Below are positions 1 to 6,650 of a stretch of DNA of 64,000 nt, one piece after another (the stretch's first letter is position 1; each line of letters opens with the position of its first letter). This DNA comes from Roseomonas sp. KE2513. GTDB lineage: Bacteria > Pseudomonadota > Alphaproteobacteria > Acetobacterales > Acetobacteraceae. The DNA lies in contig NZ_RCVR01000026.1 of assembly GCF_016107305.1 (NCBI RefSeq), positions 1 to 64,000 on the forward strand. The letters run 5' to 3'. Under the pieces are notes generated by a model. The model did not search any database, had not been told where the DNA came from, and was given only the letters and a program-made list of their open reading frames with translations. The translations under genes were made by a program, and so were the position numbers.

Positions 1-121
1 CTCTCGCCGCGCCAGGCTGGTCATTGCTAAGGACGGTCTGCGCCTTCTTGGGCACTGGTCTGGTGCAGAACCTTGCAGTGTCCACCATGGCGGCCTTGGT
101 CGGCACTACCATGATGGCTGC

Positions 122-412
122 CGATGCGGAGGCCAGCGGCGCCATGCCGAAGGGCGGCCATTGAGCCGTGAAGATCTCCGCCATGTCATTATGGAGGCCG
201 CCGTCGAGCGGGTGAGGTCCAAAATGATGACGGTGACCGCCATCATGGCGGGTTTGATGCCAATCCTACGGAGCACCGGGACAGGGTCGGAACTCATGGA
301 GCGATTGCCGTCCCCATGGTGGGGCGGCATGGTGTCATCGACGATGCTGACCCTTCTGGTGATCCCGGCGATCTATGCCTTGCTCAACGGTTGGAATCTA
401 CTCGCAGCATGG
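122..412 (+). pseudogene. C-terminal fragment of a CusA/CzcA-type heavy-metal efflux RND permease, decayed
   Basis: The translation from about 149 onward (SREDLRH..EAAVERVRSKMM, then TVTAIMAGLMPI, STGTGSE, SSTMLTLLVIPAIYALL) is the conserved tail of CusA/CzcA inner-membrane metal/proton antiporters, normally over 1,000 residues. Only about 85 residues survive. Between about 303 and 324 the reading frame gives nonsense (RLPSPWW), while the next frame reads IAVPMVG, the family sequence. So one base has been lost and one gained within about 20 bp, restoring the frame afterwards. The rest of the gene is absent upstream within the window, and the reading past about 412 is unrelated to the family. 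No CusB or CusC partner is visible. The family assignment is secure; the exact ends are approximate. Confidence 0.75.
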
Positions 413-465
413 AACAGGCCACCGCACGCGATGGGTTGGTGGTCTGCTCCCAGACGACGGACCAG

Positions 466-594
466 TCAGGCCTCGCTCAGCTCGTGAACGGTTGTTGTCG
501 CAGGACGTCCCTGCACGCGCCGAACAGTAGTCTCGACGTCCCGGCCGAGAGCGTCGAGAAAGCTGATAGGGCGATGCTTGGAAAATCCGATAGG
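466..594 (-). pseudogene. Possible C-terminal remnant of an XRE/HigA-type antitoxin
   Basis: The last 40 or so residues read FSKHRPISFLDALGRDVE and then a basic tail ending HELSEA. This resembles the end of small XRE-family antitoxins, where RLMRFLDALGRDVEI and an Arg-rich tail are typical. No helix-turn-helix core is seen upstream, and the residues before position 594 do not resemble the family. No toxin gene is found on either side. It is best read as the stub of a lost toxin-antitoxin pair. The match is short, so the call is tentative. Confidence 0.3.
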
Positions 595-707
595 ATTGAG
601 GTTGGCTAGGCGCGAGAGGCGGACAGGGAATGATCGCGCATCGTGGAACCACCTGTTGTTTGACAACGTTCTCGACATGATCGGCCGCTTCCGTAGTATC
701 GCACCGA

Positions 708-905
708 TCACTGGGCACCCCGCCCTTCACGGCTCACGCCGAGGTCACCCTGCCACGTCACCGTTCCGGCAAGCCACAGGATGTCCTCCTGCTCCCTCAA
801 CCGCACCAGGAGACGGAGGCCTTCCTCCACGGCCGCCTCCTTGGTCGCGAGCCCGAACGCCTTTTGAGCTCGCTCCAGCAAATCATCGTCGATCTCGATG
901 TTCAT
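708..905 (-). CDS. VapB-family antitoxin, orphan
   Basis: This 65-residue protein begins MNIEIDDDLLERAQ, then AFGLATKEAAVEEGLRLLVRLREQ, a ribbon-helix-helix plan typical of VapB antitoxins. After the DNA-binding part come a short linker (EDILWLAGTVTWQGDL) and a basic tail, where VapB normally wraps its toxin. VapB proteins neutralise the PIN-domain ribonuclease VapC and repress their own operon. Here the DNA downstream on the same strand (below 708) does not encode a PIN domain, so the antitoxin is an orphan. It may be the residue of an addiction module or still act as a repressor. The reading frame is intact. Confidence 0.7.
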   Translation of the reverse strand: MNIEIDDDLLERAQKAFGLATKEAAVEEGLRLLVRLREQEDILWLAGTVTWQGDLGVSREGRGAQ

Positions 906-1163
906 GCGCAGGGCCCGCCTCGCGGCATTTGCATCGACGCATCATACAGAATTGGCGTGCAGTTTAACGCATCGAAGGAGGCGGTACCGGGGTACCCCTC
1001 AGATGAGCTGCCGGACGACGGCCGAGCGAGCGTCCCTGCTGGAGTGGTCTTCGCCCTGGAAGGACAAGACCGAGCCAGCGTTCGGACAAATCGGCCACGC
1101 TGAGCCCAGGTTTGCGTCAGCGCATCCTGAAGGATTGATGCCTCGGCCCGAAGGAAGAAAGCT

Positions 1164-1200
1164 GATGGGCCTCCCCCGGGTTTGCCGGGAGAGGCCCATC
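1164..1200 (-). terminator. Strong hairpin, likely intrinsic terminator of the secreted-peptide gene
   Basis: Arms of 16 nt (1164-1179 and 1185-1200) pair with a single mismatch around a 5-nt loop. On the minus strand the hairpin sits 27 bp past the stop codon of the gene ending at 1228 and is followed by a pyrimidine-rich stretch (AGCTTTCTTCC). This fits Rho-independent termination of that gene. Confidence 0.65.
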
Positions 1201-1227
1201 CACGAGACCGCTTGATGTGGGCCAGGC

Positions 1228-1515
1228 TCAGCCGCCAGAACCGCCCAGCTGAGACGGATCCTGAGTGCCAGGCGTCCCAGCCTGGGGGTCGACCGGGCCA
1301 TGCGGATGCGGCGTGCTCGGGTGCGGAGCGAGCGGAGACGCCGCCGCACCAGGAACTCCGGCGCCCTGGTCGATCGTCACGCCGGTCGGAGCGCGCGACG
1401 TCGGTGCAGTGCTGATACCTCCGGACTGCGGCCCGGAGGTGCCCCCAGCCTGCTGCGCAAATGCGGCACCGGACGCCAGAACCATCGAGAGAGCCAGAGT
1501 GGCGAGTATCTTCAT
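1228..1515 (-). CDS. Small secreted Pro/Gly/Thr-rich protein of unknown function
   Basis: This 95-residue protein opens with a clear signal peptide (MKILATLALSMVLASGAAFA, cleavage likely after AFA). The mature part is of low complexity: Gly, Pro, Ser, Thr and Ala dominate, there are no Cys residues, and a short HPSTPHPHGP segment carries His residues. A strong terminator follows. I do not recognise a family. Small disordered exported peptides of this sort are common in alphaproteobacteria. The signal peptide plus terminator argue for a real gene despite biased composition. The His/Pro stretch could bind metal, but that is speculation. Confidence 0.6.
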   Translation of the reverse strand: MKILATLALSMVLASGAAFAQQAGGTSGPQSGGISTAPTSRAPTGVTIDQGAGVPGAAASPLAPHPSTPHPHGPVDPQAGTPGTQDPSQLGGSGG

Positions 1516-1821
1516 GTGCTGTGCTCCTGGTCTTGTTTGAGTGGGGAGTTTGCACGCGTCTCTTCGGCGCGAGCTGGCGTCCCTTGGCTCTAGATTTCGG
1601 ATCCGAGCAGCCCGAGAGCAGTGGTGCAGGGGAGCATCGGATCACTATCCACTTGCCGTCAGCCTTGCTTGCCGACCTGACCAAGATAGAGTTCGCACGT
1701 TGCGTAGGCTTTGCGATCGAGCGACAAGATATTTCAGGTGCTTTGGCCCCCTTGTGGAGGCTTTCTCCTGCGAGTCCCCAGTTTGCCGCCGCGAACCTGC
1801 AGAGCCGGAACCGGAGGCCTC
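1516..1821. other. Intergenic stretch with no recognisable gene
   Basis: Short overlapping readings occur in several frames, but none shows a family motif, a plausible ribosome binding site or a stable codon pattern. Part of it must hold the promoter of the minus-strand secreted-peptide gene. I see nothing else. Confidence 0.5.
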
Positions 1822-2096
1822 TTAGGCGACCTTTTCGATCAGCTTGTGGGACTATGAGTAGGCGATGACGAAAACCGGCTGCGTCTCCAGCCAGGCTGGC
1901 GCGAGATGGGAAACGTCGACGGCGGTCTTGGCATCCGCTTTCTCGAAACCGCGTCGGACTGCATAGAGAACCTCGCGCTCCTGGCCTGCGCTGCCTCCCC
2001 TTCCCTGCCTCGAGCGACCAACTCGCAGACGACTAAGTTGGCGTCCGCCAGCGATCCATTCAGCTCCAAGCGTGGGACATCGTGCTCCCTTAACAT
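1822..2096 (-). pseudogene. Frame-broken gene of unknown function
   Basis: Two minus-strand frames join into one sensible protein. The first runs from 2096 as MLREHDVPRLELNGSLADAN..VVCELVARGREGEAAQ. After a one-base frame change near 1985 the second continues EVLYAVRRGFEKADAKTAVD, then VSHLAPAWLETQPVFVIAYS. The second frame hits an amber codon at 1852-1854 and then reads SHKLIEKVA before a TAA at 1822-1824. Both halves have natural composition, unlike shadow frames. I do not recognise the family. The true start could lie upstream of 2096. Confidence 0.35.
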
Positions 2097-2116
2097 CTCT
2101 CAGATACACGGCGCGT

Positions 2117-2476
2117 TTACGCTATCTCCGCATGGTCGCTTCTGAGCGACGGAAGAAAGTATCGTTGTCGGCCGCGCGGCCGCTGAAACATCCTGATTGG
2201 CGCGTCCAGCCGCTCGAAGTCCGACTCTGCTGAAAGTGCCGCCACAAAGCTGCGCCAACCTGCTGGCCTCAATCCTTCGTGCGTTTCGGTCGGCGGCTCG
2301 CGCCTGTTCTCAGACACGCCGTCCCGCATCCGCAGCTTCGAGCGTGCCAGCCCTCGATGCTGTGAACCGATACGCTGGCGCTGCTGCGGGCCGGCTTCCG
2401 GCGACCCTGCCACACTTGTTGTCGGTGGGGGATCTGACTCATTACGGCGTAGGCGCCGATCATCGTCGTTGGTCAT
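2117..2476 (-). CDS. Arg-rich protein of unknown function, third gene of a coupled cluster
   Basis: A 119-residue reading starts at an ATG that overlaps the stop codon of the preceding gene (ATGA, 2473-2476) and is preceded by a GGAG motif. It is very polar, with Arg-rich and Glu-rich segments (MTNDDDRRLRRNESD) and a more ordered tail (GWRSFVAALSAESDFERLDA). No family is recognised. The four-base coupling is the main reason to believe it. A shadow frame at 2269-2463 has no comparable support. It belongs with the two genes upstream, which suggests one transcript of three small unknown proteins beside the recombinase operon. Confidence 0.4.
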   Translation of the reverse strand: MTNDDDRRLRRNESDPPPTTSVAGSPEAGPQQRQRIGSQHRGLARSKLRMRDGVSENRREPPTETHEGLRPAGWRSFVAALSAESDFERLDAPIRMFQRPRGRQRYFLPSLRSDHAEIA

Positions 2477-2976
2477 TCTCCAAGCTCCTTCCATGGCGTC
2501 CGTGGGCTCAACGGCGGAAGTCCTCGCCGGCGGTGTTCGAGGTAGTCTGCGCCGTACGTCGAAAACCATTCATCTACCCGAGCAGAAATCCTCGGCGGAG
2601 GCAGAGTACCGAGCCATCGGGCAGCTTTCTGGGTTTGAAGCCAGCGCACGTCCGATGCTCGATCAGTGGAGCGCCAGGGCAACTCATTGAGATCGGCAAG
2701 GTCACCCGAAAGGAGAACCGCGGCTGCAAGCCAGGCCTCATCCCCGAACTGCGGCAGTATACGGAGCTCGGTACGACGTCCTAGATGGTAAAGCGTGCCC
2801 GTCCTGGAAATCGCCTGCTTGTGGCGCACGTCAAGCAGCGCAATAGAGCCCGACCTCGTCCACGAGAGGCCACCGTGCCGATGGTGGTCCAGTGCGTAGC
2901 CGAATACCAGTTGGTCGCCGTCATGCAGGCAAATGGGGCACCACGGGTCCAGCACTGCCTCCGCCAGGGCGATCAT
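2473..2976 (-). CDS. Hypothetical protein, possibly DUF6634-like
   Basis: A 167-residue reading from the ATG at 2974-2976, two bases after the stop of the upstream gene. I prefer this start to the longer upstream one because the extension is Arg-rich shadow sequence. The N-terminal part has two Cys (WCPICLHDGDQ), then SIALLDVRHKQAISRTGTLY and HLGRR. The helical second half contains FGDEAWLAAAVLLSGDLADL. The TGTLYHLGRR stretch vaguely recalls the WxRTxSRFYRLG motif of DUF6634 proteins found on alphaproteobacterial plasmids and islands, but this is from memory and weak. Function unknown. Confidence 0.5.
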   Translation of the reverse strand: MIALAEAVLDPWCPICLHDGDQLVFGYALDHHRHGGLSWTRSGSIALLDVRHKQAISRTGTLYHLGRRTELRILPQFGDEAWLAAAVLLSGDLADLNELPWRSTDRASDVRWLQTQKAARWLGTLPPPRISARVDEWFSTYGADYLEHRRRGLPPLSPRTPWKELGE

Positions 2977-2978
2977 GG

Positions 2979-3191
2979 TTATGATCCAAGGCTTTGAAGA
3001 ACGCGCTCGAAAGGGGCGTCGACGACGGCAAGCCGCCCCCCGGGCAACAGCACGCACGTCGATGACTGAGAGTCGTCTCCGTCCATCACCGCAAGGACAG
3101 CGCCTGGTCGAACACCATAACGGCGGCCCTCATTATCCCGGAAGACGAAGAACCCAGCGACGCGGTCAATTTCGCCATGTAAAATCTCCAT
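2979..3191 (-). CDS. Small hypothetical protein, first gene of a three-gene coupled cluster
   Basis: A 70-residue protein (MEILHGEIDRVAGFFVFRDN, later GVRPGAVLAVMDGDDS, ending FERVLQSLGS) with balanced composition and alternating hydrophobic residues, as in a small beta-barrel. The stop codon lies two bases before the start of the next gene, and that gene overlaps a third by four bases. No family is recognised. The strand matches the recombinase operon that begins about 220 bp away at higher coordinates, so this cluster could be cargo or an extension of that element. Confidence 0.5.
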   Translation of the reverse strand: MEILHGEIDRVAGFFVFRDNEGRRYGVRPGAVLAVMDGDDSQSSTCVLLPGGRLAVVDAPFERVLQSLGS

Positions 3192-3410
3192 CGCCGCTGC
3201 CTCCGCCGGGTGCCGTCGACGTCAAGGATGGCCTTCCTGTAACCGAATGAGGTCCGCCAAGCCGTCACGGACTACGTCAATGGCAACGGGATCCACCCAC
3301 AACCGCCTGCAGGTGCGAAATTAGCGCAGGAGCGAGGGTGTTAGTTCGTGCAATGTTCGAGTTCACCCATCACACGTGAGGGAGTCCGAATGCAAGATAT
3401 CTCCTAAAGA
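3192..3410. other. Gap between recombinase operon and small-gene cluster; candidate left element end
   Basis: No gene is seen. At 3314-3328 the hexamer AAATTA (3318-3323) lies between short inverted arms (TGCG and CGCA, the spacer counted as 7 nt). The same hexamer in the same orientation sits between inverted arms at 12055-12072, just beyond the other end of the six-gene operon. Whether these are element ends is a hypothesis. The promoter of the gene at 2979-3191 must also lie here. Confidence 0.25.
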
Positions 3411-5687
3411 TCAATGGGCTATTGCTTTCTCAGACATTTCCGATGGTTGTGCGATATCGCCAGACCGGCGTTCTTTGCAGCTGACGGAGCCCGTCGCCTC
3501 ACCAAGCAGTCCCGTGAACCCTGTCGTTCGTTGAGCAAGTCGGGCGACAGCCTCGGCTGCGAGTTCGCGGGGTCCGACCAACACGGCTTGGTGCCGCGCC
3601 CGCGTGACCGCGGTGTAGAGCCATTGCCGGGTCAACATGGCCTTCGAGTCCAGACCGATGACTACTCTCGCCGCCTCTGATCCTTGGCTCTTGTGGCCGG
3701 TGATGCTCCAGGCAGACGCAATATCGACGGCATACTCCCCCAACACCTCCTGATCCCAATCCTCACCCTCCCAGGCGATCTTCAGCGGTTCCAGGGAGGT
3801 GACCCGCCCCAGCTGCCCATTTGCCAGGCCGAACCTATAATGGTTCGTGGTCATGATTACTGGATCGCCTACCGCAGCCCATGCACAGAGCGGGCCGATC
3901 CGCACACCCGCAGCCCCCTCCTCTTGGCGCCGACTCATTTCGCCGAAGCAAACCGCGCGCACCGTGTTCTGGAGTGCCGCAAGGGTTAGGACTTCGCTTC
4001 CGTCCGCGGAAAGCTCTCTTCGGACCGCTCCGAGCCGTGCCGGAACCTCCTCGACGCGGCACTCCGCGATTTGGACGCCGGCCTCGGCGCCTTTGTAGCA
4101 CGGGAGGTCTGGCGAACGCCCTGCCCGGATCTCCGCCGCGACTTCGAGCAAGGGGTTGCCGCCAGCTTGCCGGAGAACGCGTGTGAGTTCGACGAGGCCA
4201 ACACCTGAATGGACGAGGTCATGGAAGACTTGCCCAAGGCCTACCGGCGGAAGCTGAGCAACATCTCCGACCAGAAGCAGACTGGCTCCGGTAGGCATCT
4301 TCAGGAGGAGCCGCCGCAAGTTAGGGAGGTCCACCATGGAGGCCTCGTCCAGCAGCAGGAGTGTGTCCCCTGTGAACTCTGGCAGGCGGCTGTTTTGGTT
4401 GTCATCACCGCGCGTCACGCCACCGCCGTGAGGGCGATGGACTCCGAAATCTTCGCTCGTCTCCAGCCGCTTCAGAAGCCGGGCGATCGTCATGACATTC
4501 AGGCCGGTCGACAGACGCAATTTCAGGGCCGCTTTTCCGGCCAAGGCAGCGGCCTCCACACGACCGCCCAGGCGCTCCCAGGCGGCAACGAGCACCCTCA
4601 TGGAGGTTGTCTTTCCCGTCCCCGCCCCGCCTTGCAGCAGCGCTACCGGCTGCTGCAGCAGGACGCAGATCGCGAGCCTTTGTTCATCGGTGAGATCTAG
4701 TCCGGTTTCGCACTCGGCATTGTTAACGGCCGCGCGGAGCCGGTCCTCGCGCGCCATGCTCCAGCCAGGCGATGCCGACCGCAGGCGTTGAAGGTGAGCG
4801 TGTAGATCCCGTTCCAGATATGCGGCGCCAGGTGCGTGGAGGATACCCCGTCCCTGGACAACCCGACGCCGCTCCAGCCCGATCTGCAAGGCCTCTCCGG
4901 CAGGAACGCGCTTTCGCCCCAAGCGCGCCAGTAAATCATCACGTGTGGCTGCCGTGCTGCCTGTTCGCAGAATATCTCGGACGACGCTGTCGACCGCGCC
5001 AGCAAGCCGGTCAGGATGGCGCAGCACATCCTTCCTTCCCTCAGCTGCAGAAAGGAGCCGCTGGCCGAGATGATCGGCATGCGCCCACGGCAGCACCGAG
5101 GCGGCACAGTAGGGCCGTTGGCTCAGGCGCTCCCACGCGCGGTTTCCGAGCAACCGCCAGAGCGACCGCGCCGCGCTGCGTTCCTCGACGCCTAGTCCTT
5201 CGAGTTGTTGGTAAAAGGCTGCCTCCGAGATCCCATCCCGCTCGCGTGCGGCGTACTCGCGGAACGCTGCCTGGACGGATGCACTAAGGCGGGTGGCCAG
5301 TGCGGACCTTTCCGGCTCGAGAGCCCTGGCGACATCCGGTAGCCGAGCTGGGTCGTCGAGTACGTCAAGGAGGTCCTGGCCAAAGGCGCGCATGAGGCGA
5401 TGTGCCCTGGTCTCTCCGACGCCCGGCAGTTGACGTAGCCACGGACCTAGCAAGCGCCCAGACGTCCGTACCCGGACCAGGCGTGCCTGGTCGATCTGCA
5501 GATGGTTCTTGCCCCAGCGGTCGCGATAGGTCGTGGACGTGCCCTCGACGTCGTAGACTTCGCCCGGGCTGGGCCAAACCGGCTCGTAGCTCCGTACCCG
5601 TACCCGATCCCCTGTCTCGCCCACTCCAGCGAAGATGGAGCCGAAGTCACGCGACGCGATGACGGAAGTCACTGCCAAGCGCCTCAT
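3411..5687 (-). CDS. RecD2-type SF1B DNA helicase, last gene of the recombinase operon
   Basis: This 758-residue protein has the RecD2 plan. An N-terminal OB-like part comes first (about residues 1-95, with EPVWPSPGEVYDVEG). Helix-hairpin-helix repeats follow (LPGVGETRAHRLMRAFG, about 103-120), then a helical region. The ATPase core has Walker A GGAGTGKTT near 355, Walker B LLLLDEASMVD, motif III GDVAQLPPVG and motif IV-like ELTRVLRQ. The UvrD_C_2 end carries ITGHKSQGSE and the arginine motif YTAVTRARHQAVLVG. RecD2 enzymes unwind DNA 5' to 3'. No RecB or RecC is nearby. The start overlaps the stop of the preceding gene by four bases, so it is translated with a recombinase operon. An accessory role in element transposition or replication is inferred. 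Confidence 0.9.
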   Translation of the reverse strand: MRRLAVTSVIASRDFGSIFAGVGETGDRVRVRSYEPVWPSPGEVYDVEGTSTTYRDRWGKNHLQIDQARLVRVRTSGRLLGPWLRQLPGVGETRAHRLMRAFGQDLLDVLDDPARLPDVARALEPERSALATRLSASVQAAFREYAARERDGISEAAFYQQLEGLGVEERSAARSLWRLLGNRAWERLSQRPYCAASVLPWAHADHLGQRLLSAAEGRKDVLRHPDRLAGAVDSVVRDILRTGSTAATRDDLLARLGRKRVPAGEALQIGLERRRVVQGRGILHAPGAAYLERDLHAHLQRLRSASPGWSMAREDRLRAAVNNAECETGLDLTDEQRLAICVLLQQPVALLQGGAGTGKTTSMRVLVAAWERLGGRVEAAALAGKAALKLRLSTGLNVMTIARLLKRLETSEDFGVHRPHGGGVTRGDDNQNSRLPEFTGDTLLLLDEASMVDLPNLRRLLLKMPTGASLLLVGDVAQLPPVGLGQVFHDLVHSGVGLVELTRVLRQAGGNPLLEVAAEIRAGRSPDLPCYKGAEAGVQIAECRVEEVPARLGAVRRELSADGSEVLTLAALQNTVRAVCFGEMSRRQEEGAAGVRIGPLCAWAAVGDPVIMTTNHYRFGLANGQLGRVTSLEPLKIAWEGEDWDQEVLGEYAVDIASAWSITGHKSQGSEAARVVIGLDSKAMLTRQWLYTAVTRARHQAVLVGPRELAAEAVARLAQRTTGFTGLLGEATGSVSCKERRSGDIAQPSEMSEKAIAH

Positions 5688-6154
5688 GCGGAGCCGCCCG
5701 CGTCCCAGAGAATGCCCTGCTCCTCAATCAACTGAAGGCGCTCCAACAGGGCGCGGTTTTCGACCCGCAGAACCGTGATTTCCGCCTGAGCGGAACGCAG
5801 TTCATCCACCAGCACCTGCATGGCAGCTGAGGCCTCGCTTGCTGCCATCGCGTCATCGCGTGCTTGCCCTCGCGCCAGTTTGAGGCGCTGCTCCAGAACC
5901 GCCTCTTGCGGGTCTAGTCCCGTCCGGGAGCCAATCGCAGCCAAGCCTTGCTCTGCGCCAATGACGGAGACGGCGGTCTTGATGCTCTCCTTCCGGTGGA
6001 AATGCTGTGCATCCGCGGCGGGAAGGCCCAGAGCTCGGCAGAGGGCCAGAACGTTCACCTTCCCATCCGGGGTTCCCGGAATGGCGCAGCCCTCTTCGAT
6101 AAACCGGTTGAAGCGGCTGAGAATGTCGGCTTCCACGTCCCGCTTGCCCATCAT
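5684..6154 (-). CDS. Small coiled-coil accessory protein of the recombinase operon
   Basis: A 156-residue protein. Residues about 1-60 look like a small DNA-binding or adaptor fold (VLALCRALGLPAADAQHFHR). From about 95 to 150 there is a long heptad-rich helix (LVDELRSAQAEITVLRVENR, then ALLERLQLIEE), a convincing coiled coil. It overlaps the upstream gene by four bases and the helicase gene downstream by four. Small coiled-coil proteins accompany tyrosine recombinases in Tn554-type elements (TnpC). This one is not closely recognisable as TnpC; the resemblance is in size, position and fold. Function inferred as a recombinase partner. Confidence 0.7.
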   Translation of the reverse strand: MMGKRDVEADILSRFNRFIEEGCAIPGTPDGKVNVLALCRALGLPAADAQHFHRKESIKTAVSVIGAEQGLAAIGSRTGLDPQEAVLEQRLKLARGQARDDAMAASEASAAMQVLVDELRSAQAEITVLRVENRALLERLQLIEEQGILWDAGGSA

Positions 6155-6648
6155 TCTCCTCCGGACTTCTGGCCTTTCTGGCGACGGAGCAGGCCTAGGT
6201 CGGTCACTTTCGCTCCGCCGCGCGCTTCGACGAGAGCAAGTGTTAGTGCCTGAACCCGCTGAACGAGCACCGCCTGGATTTGAACGAGCCTCTGTCGCTC
6301 CTCAGAACGTTCCTCACCGACCTTGCGGAGCTGCGCTTTAAGCGAGCGGATCTGCTCCCGCAGTGCCGCCGGACTATCTGGCGCGACGGCATTTTGCGCC
6401 GCTTTCCAATCATCCATGACCGACCGGATCCGGTACATTGTGGCCCGGGCGACTCTCGCCTCCGCGTAAAGGTTCTCCCCCGTCAGGGCCCCGTCCGTGT
6501 GAAGAGGAACGCCATTGACCAGCCGGATCAACGCCCTCCGCAACGCCAGCTCATGACGCTCTTCCGAGCGCAGCTGGGGCTTCGCCTCAAGCTCGCTGAT
6601 CCGGGCGCATACCCGATCGAGCAGTGCCTGCCTTTCGGCGCTCGCCAT
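6151..6648 (-). CDS. Helix-turn-helix plus coiled-coil protein, TnpC/GmtX/DUF6262-like
   Basis: A 165-residue protein. Residues about 50-75 (LTGENLYAEARVARATMYRI) look like a TetR-type helix-turn-helix (compare areAgvsratlYr). Residues about 95-145 form a Gln/Arg/Glu-rich coiled coil (LREQIRSLKAQLRKVGEERS). This architecture matches the small third proteins that follow paired tyrosine recombinases, such as Tn554 TnpC, DUF6262 proteins and GmtX of the gamma-mobile-trio islands. It starts two bases after the stop of the third recombinase. It probably directs the recombinases to a target or bridges element ends; that role is inference. Confidence 0.7.
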   Translation of the reverse strand: MASAERQALLDRVCARISELEAKPQLRSEERHELALRRALIRLVNGVPLHTDGALTGENLYAEARVARATMYRIRSVMDDWKAAQNAVAPDSPAALREQIRSLKAQLRKVGEERSEERQRLVQIQAVLVQRVQALTLALVEARGGAKVTDLGLLRRQKGQKSGGE

Positions 6649-6650
6649 GG

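Noticed and set aside
2197-2784. 195-codon plus-strand reading across the small-gene cluster
   Set aside because: No motif or ribosome binding site; the minus-strand genes have start/stop coupling.
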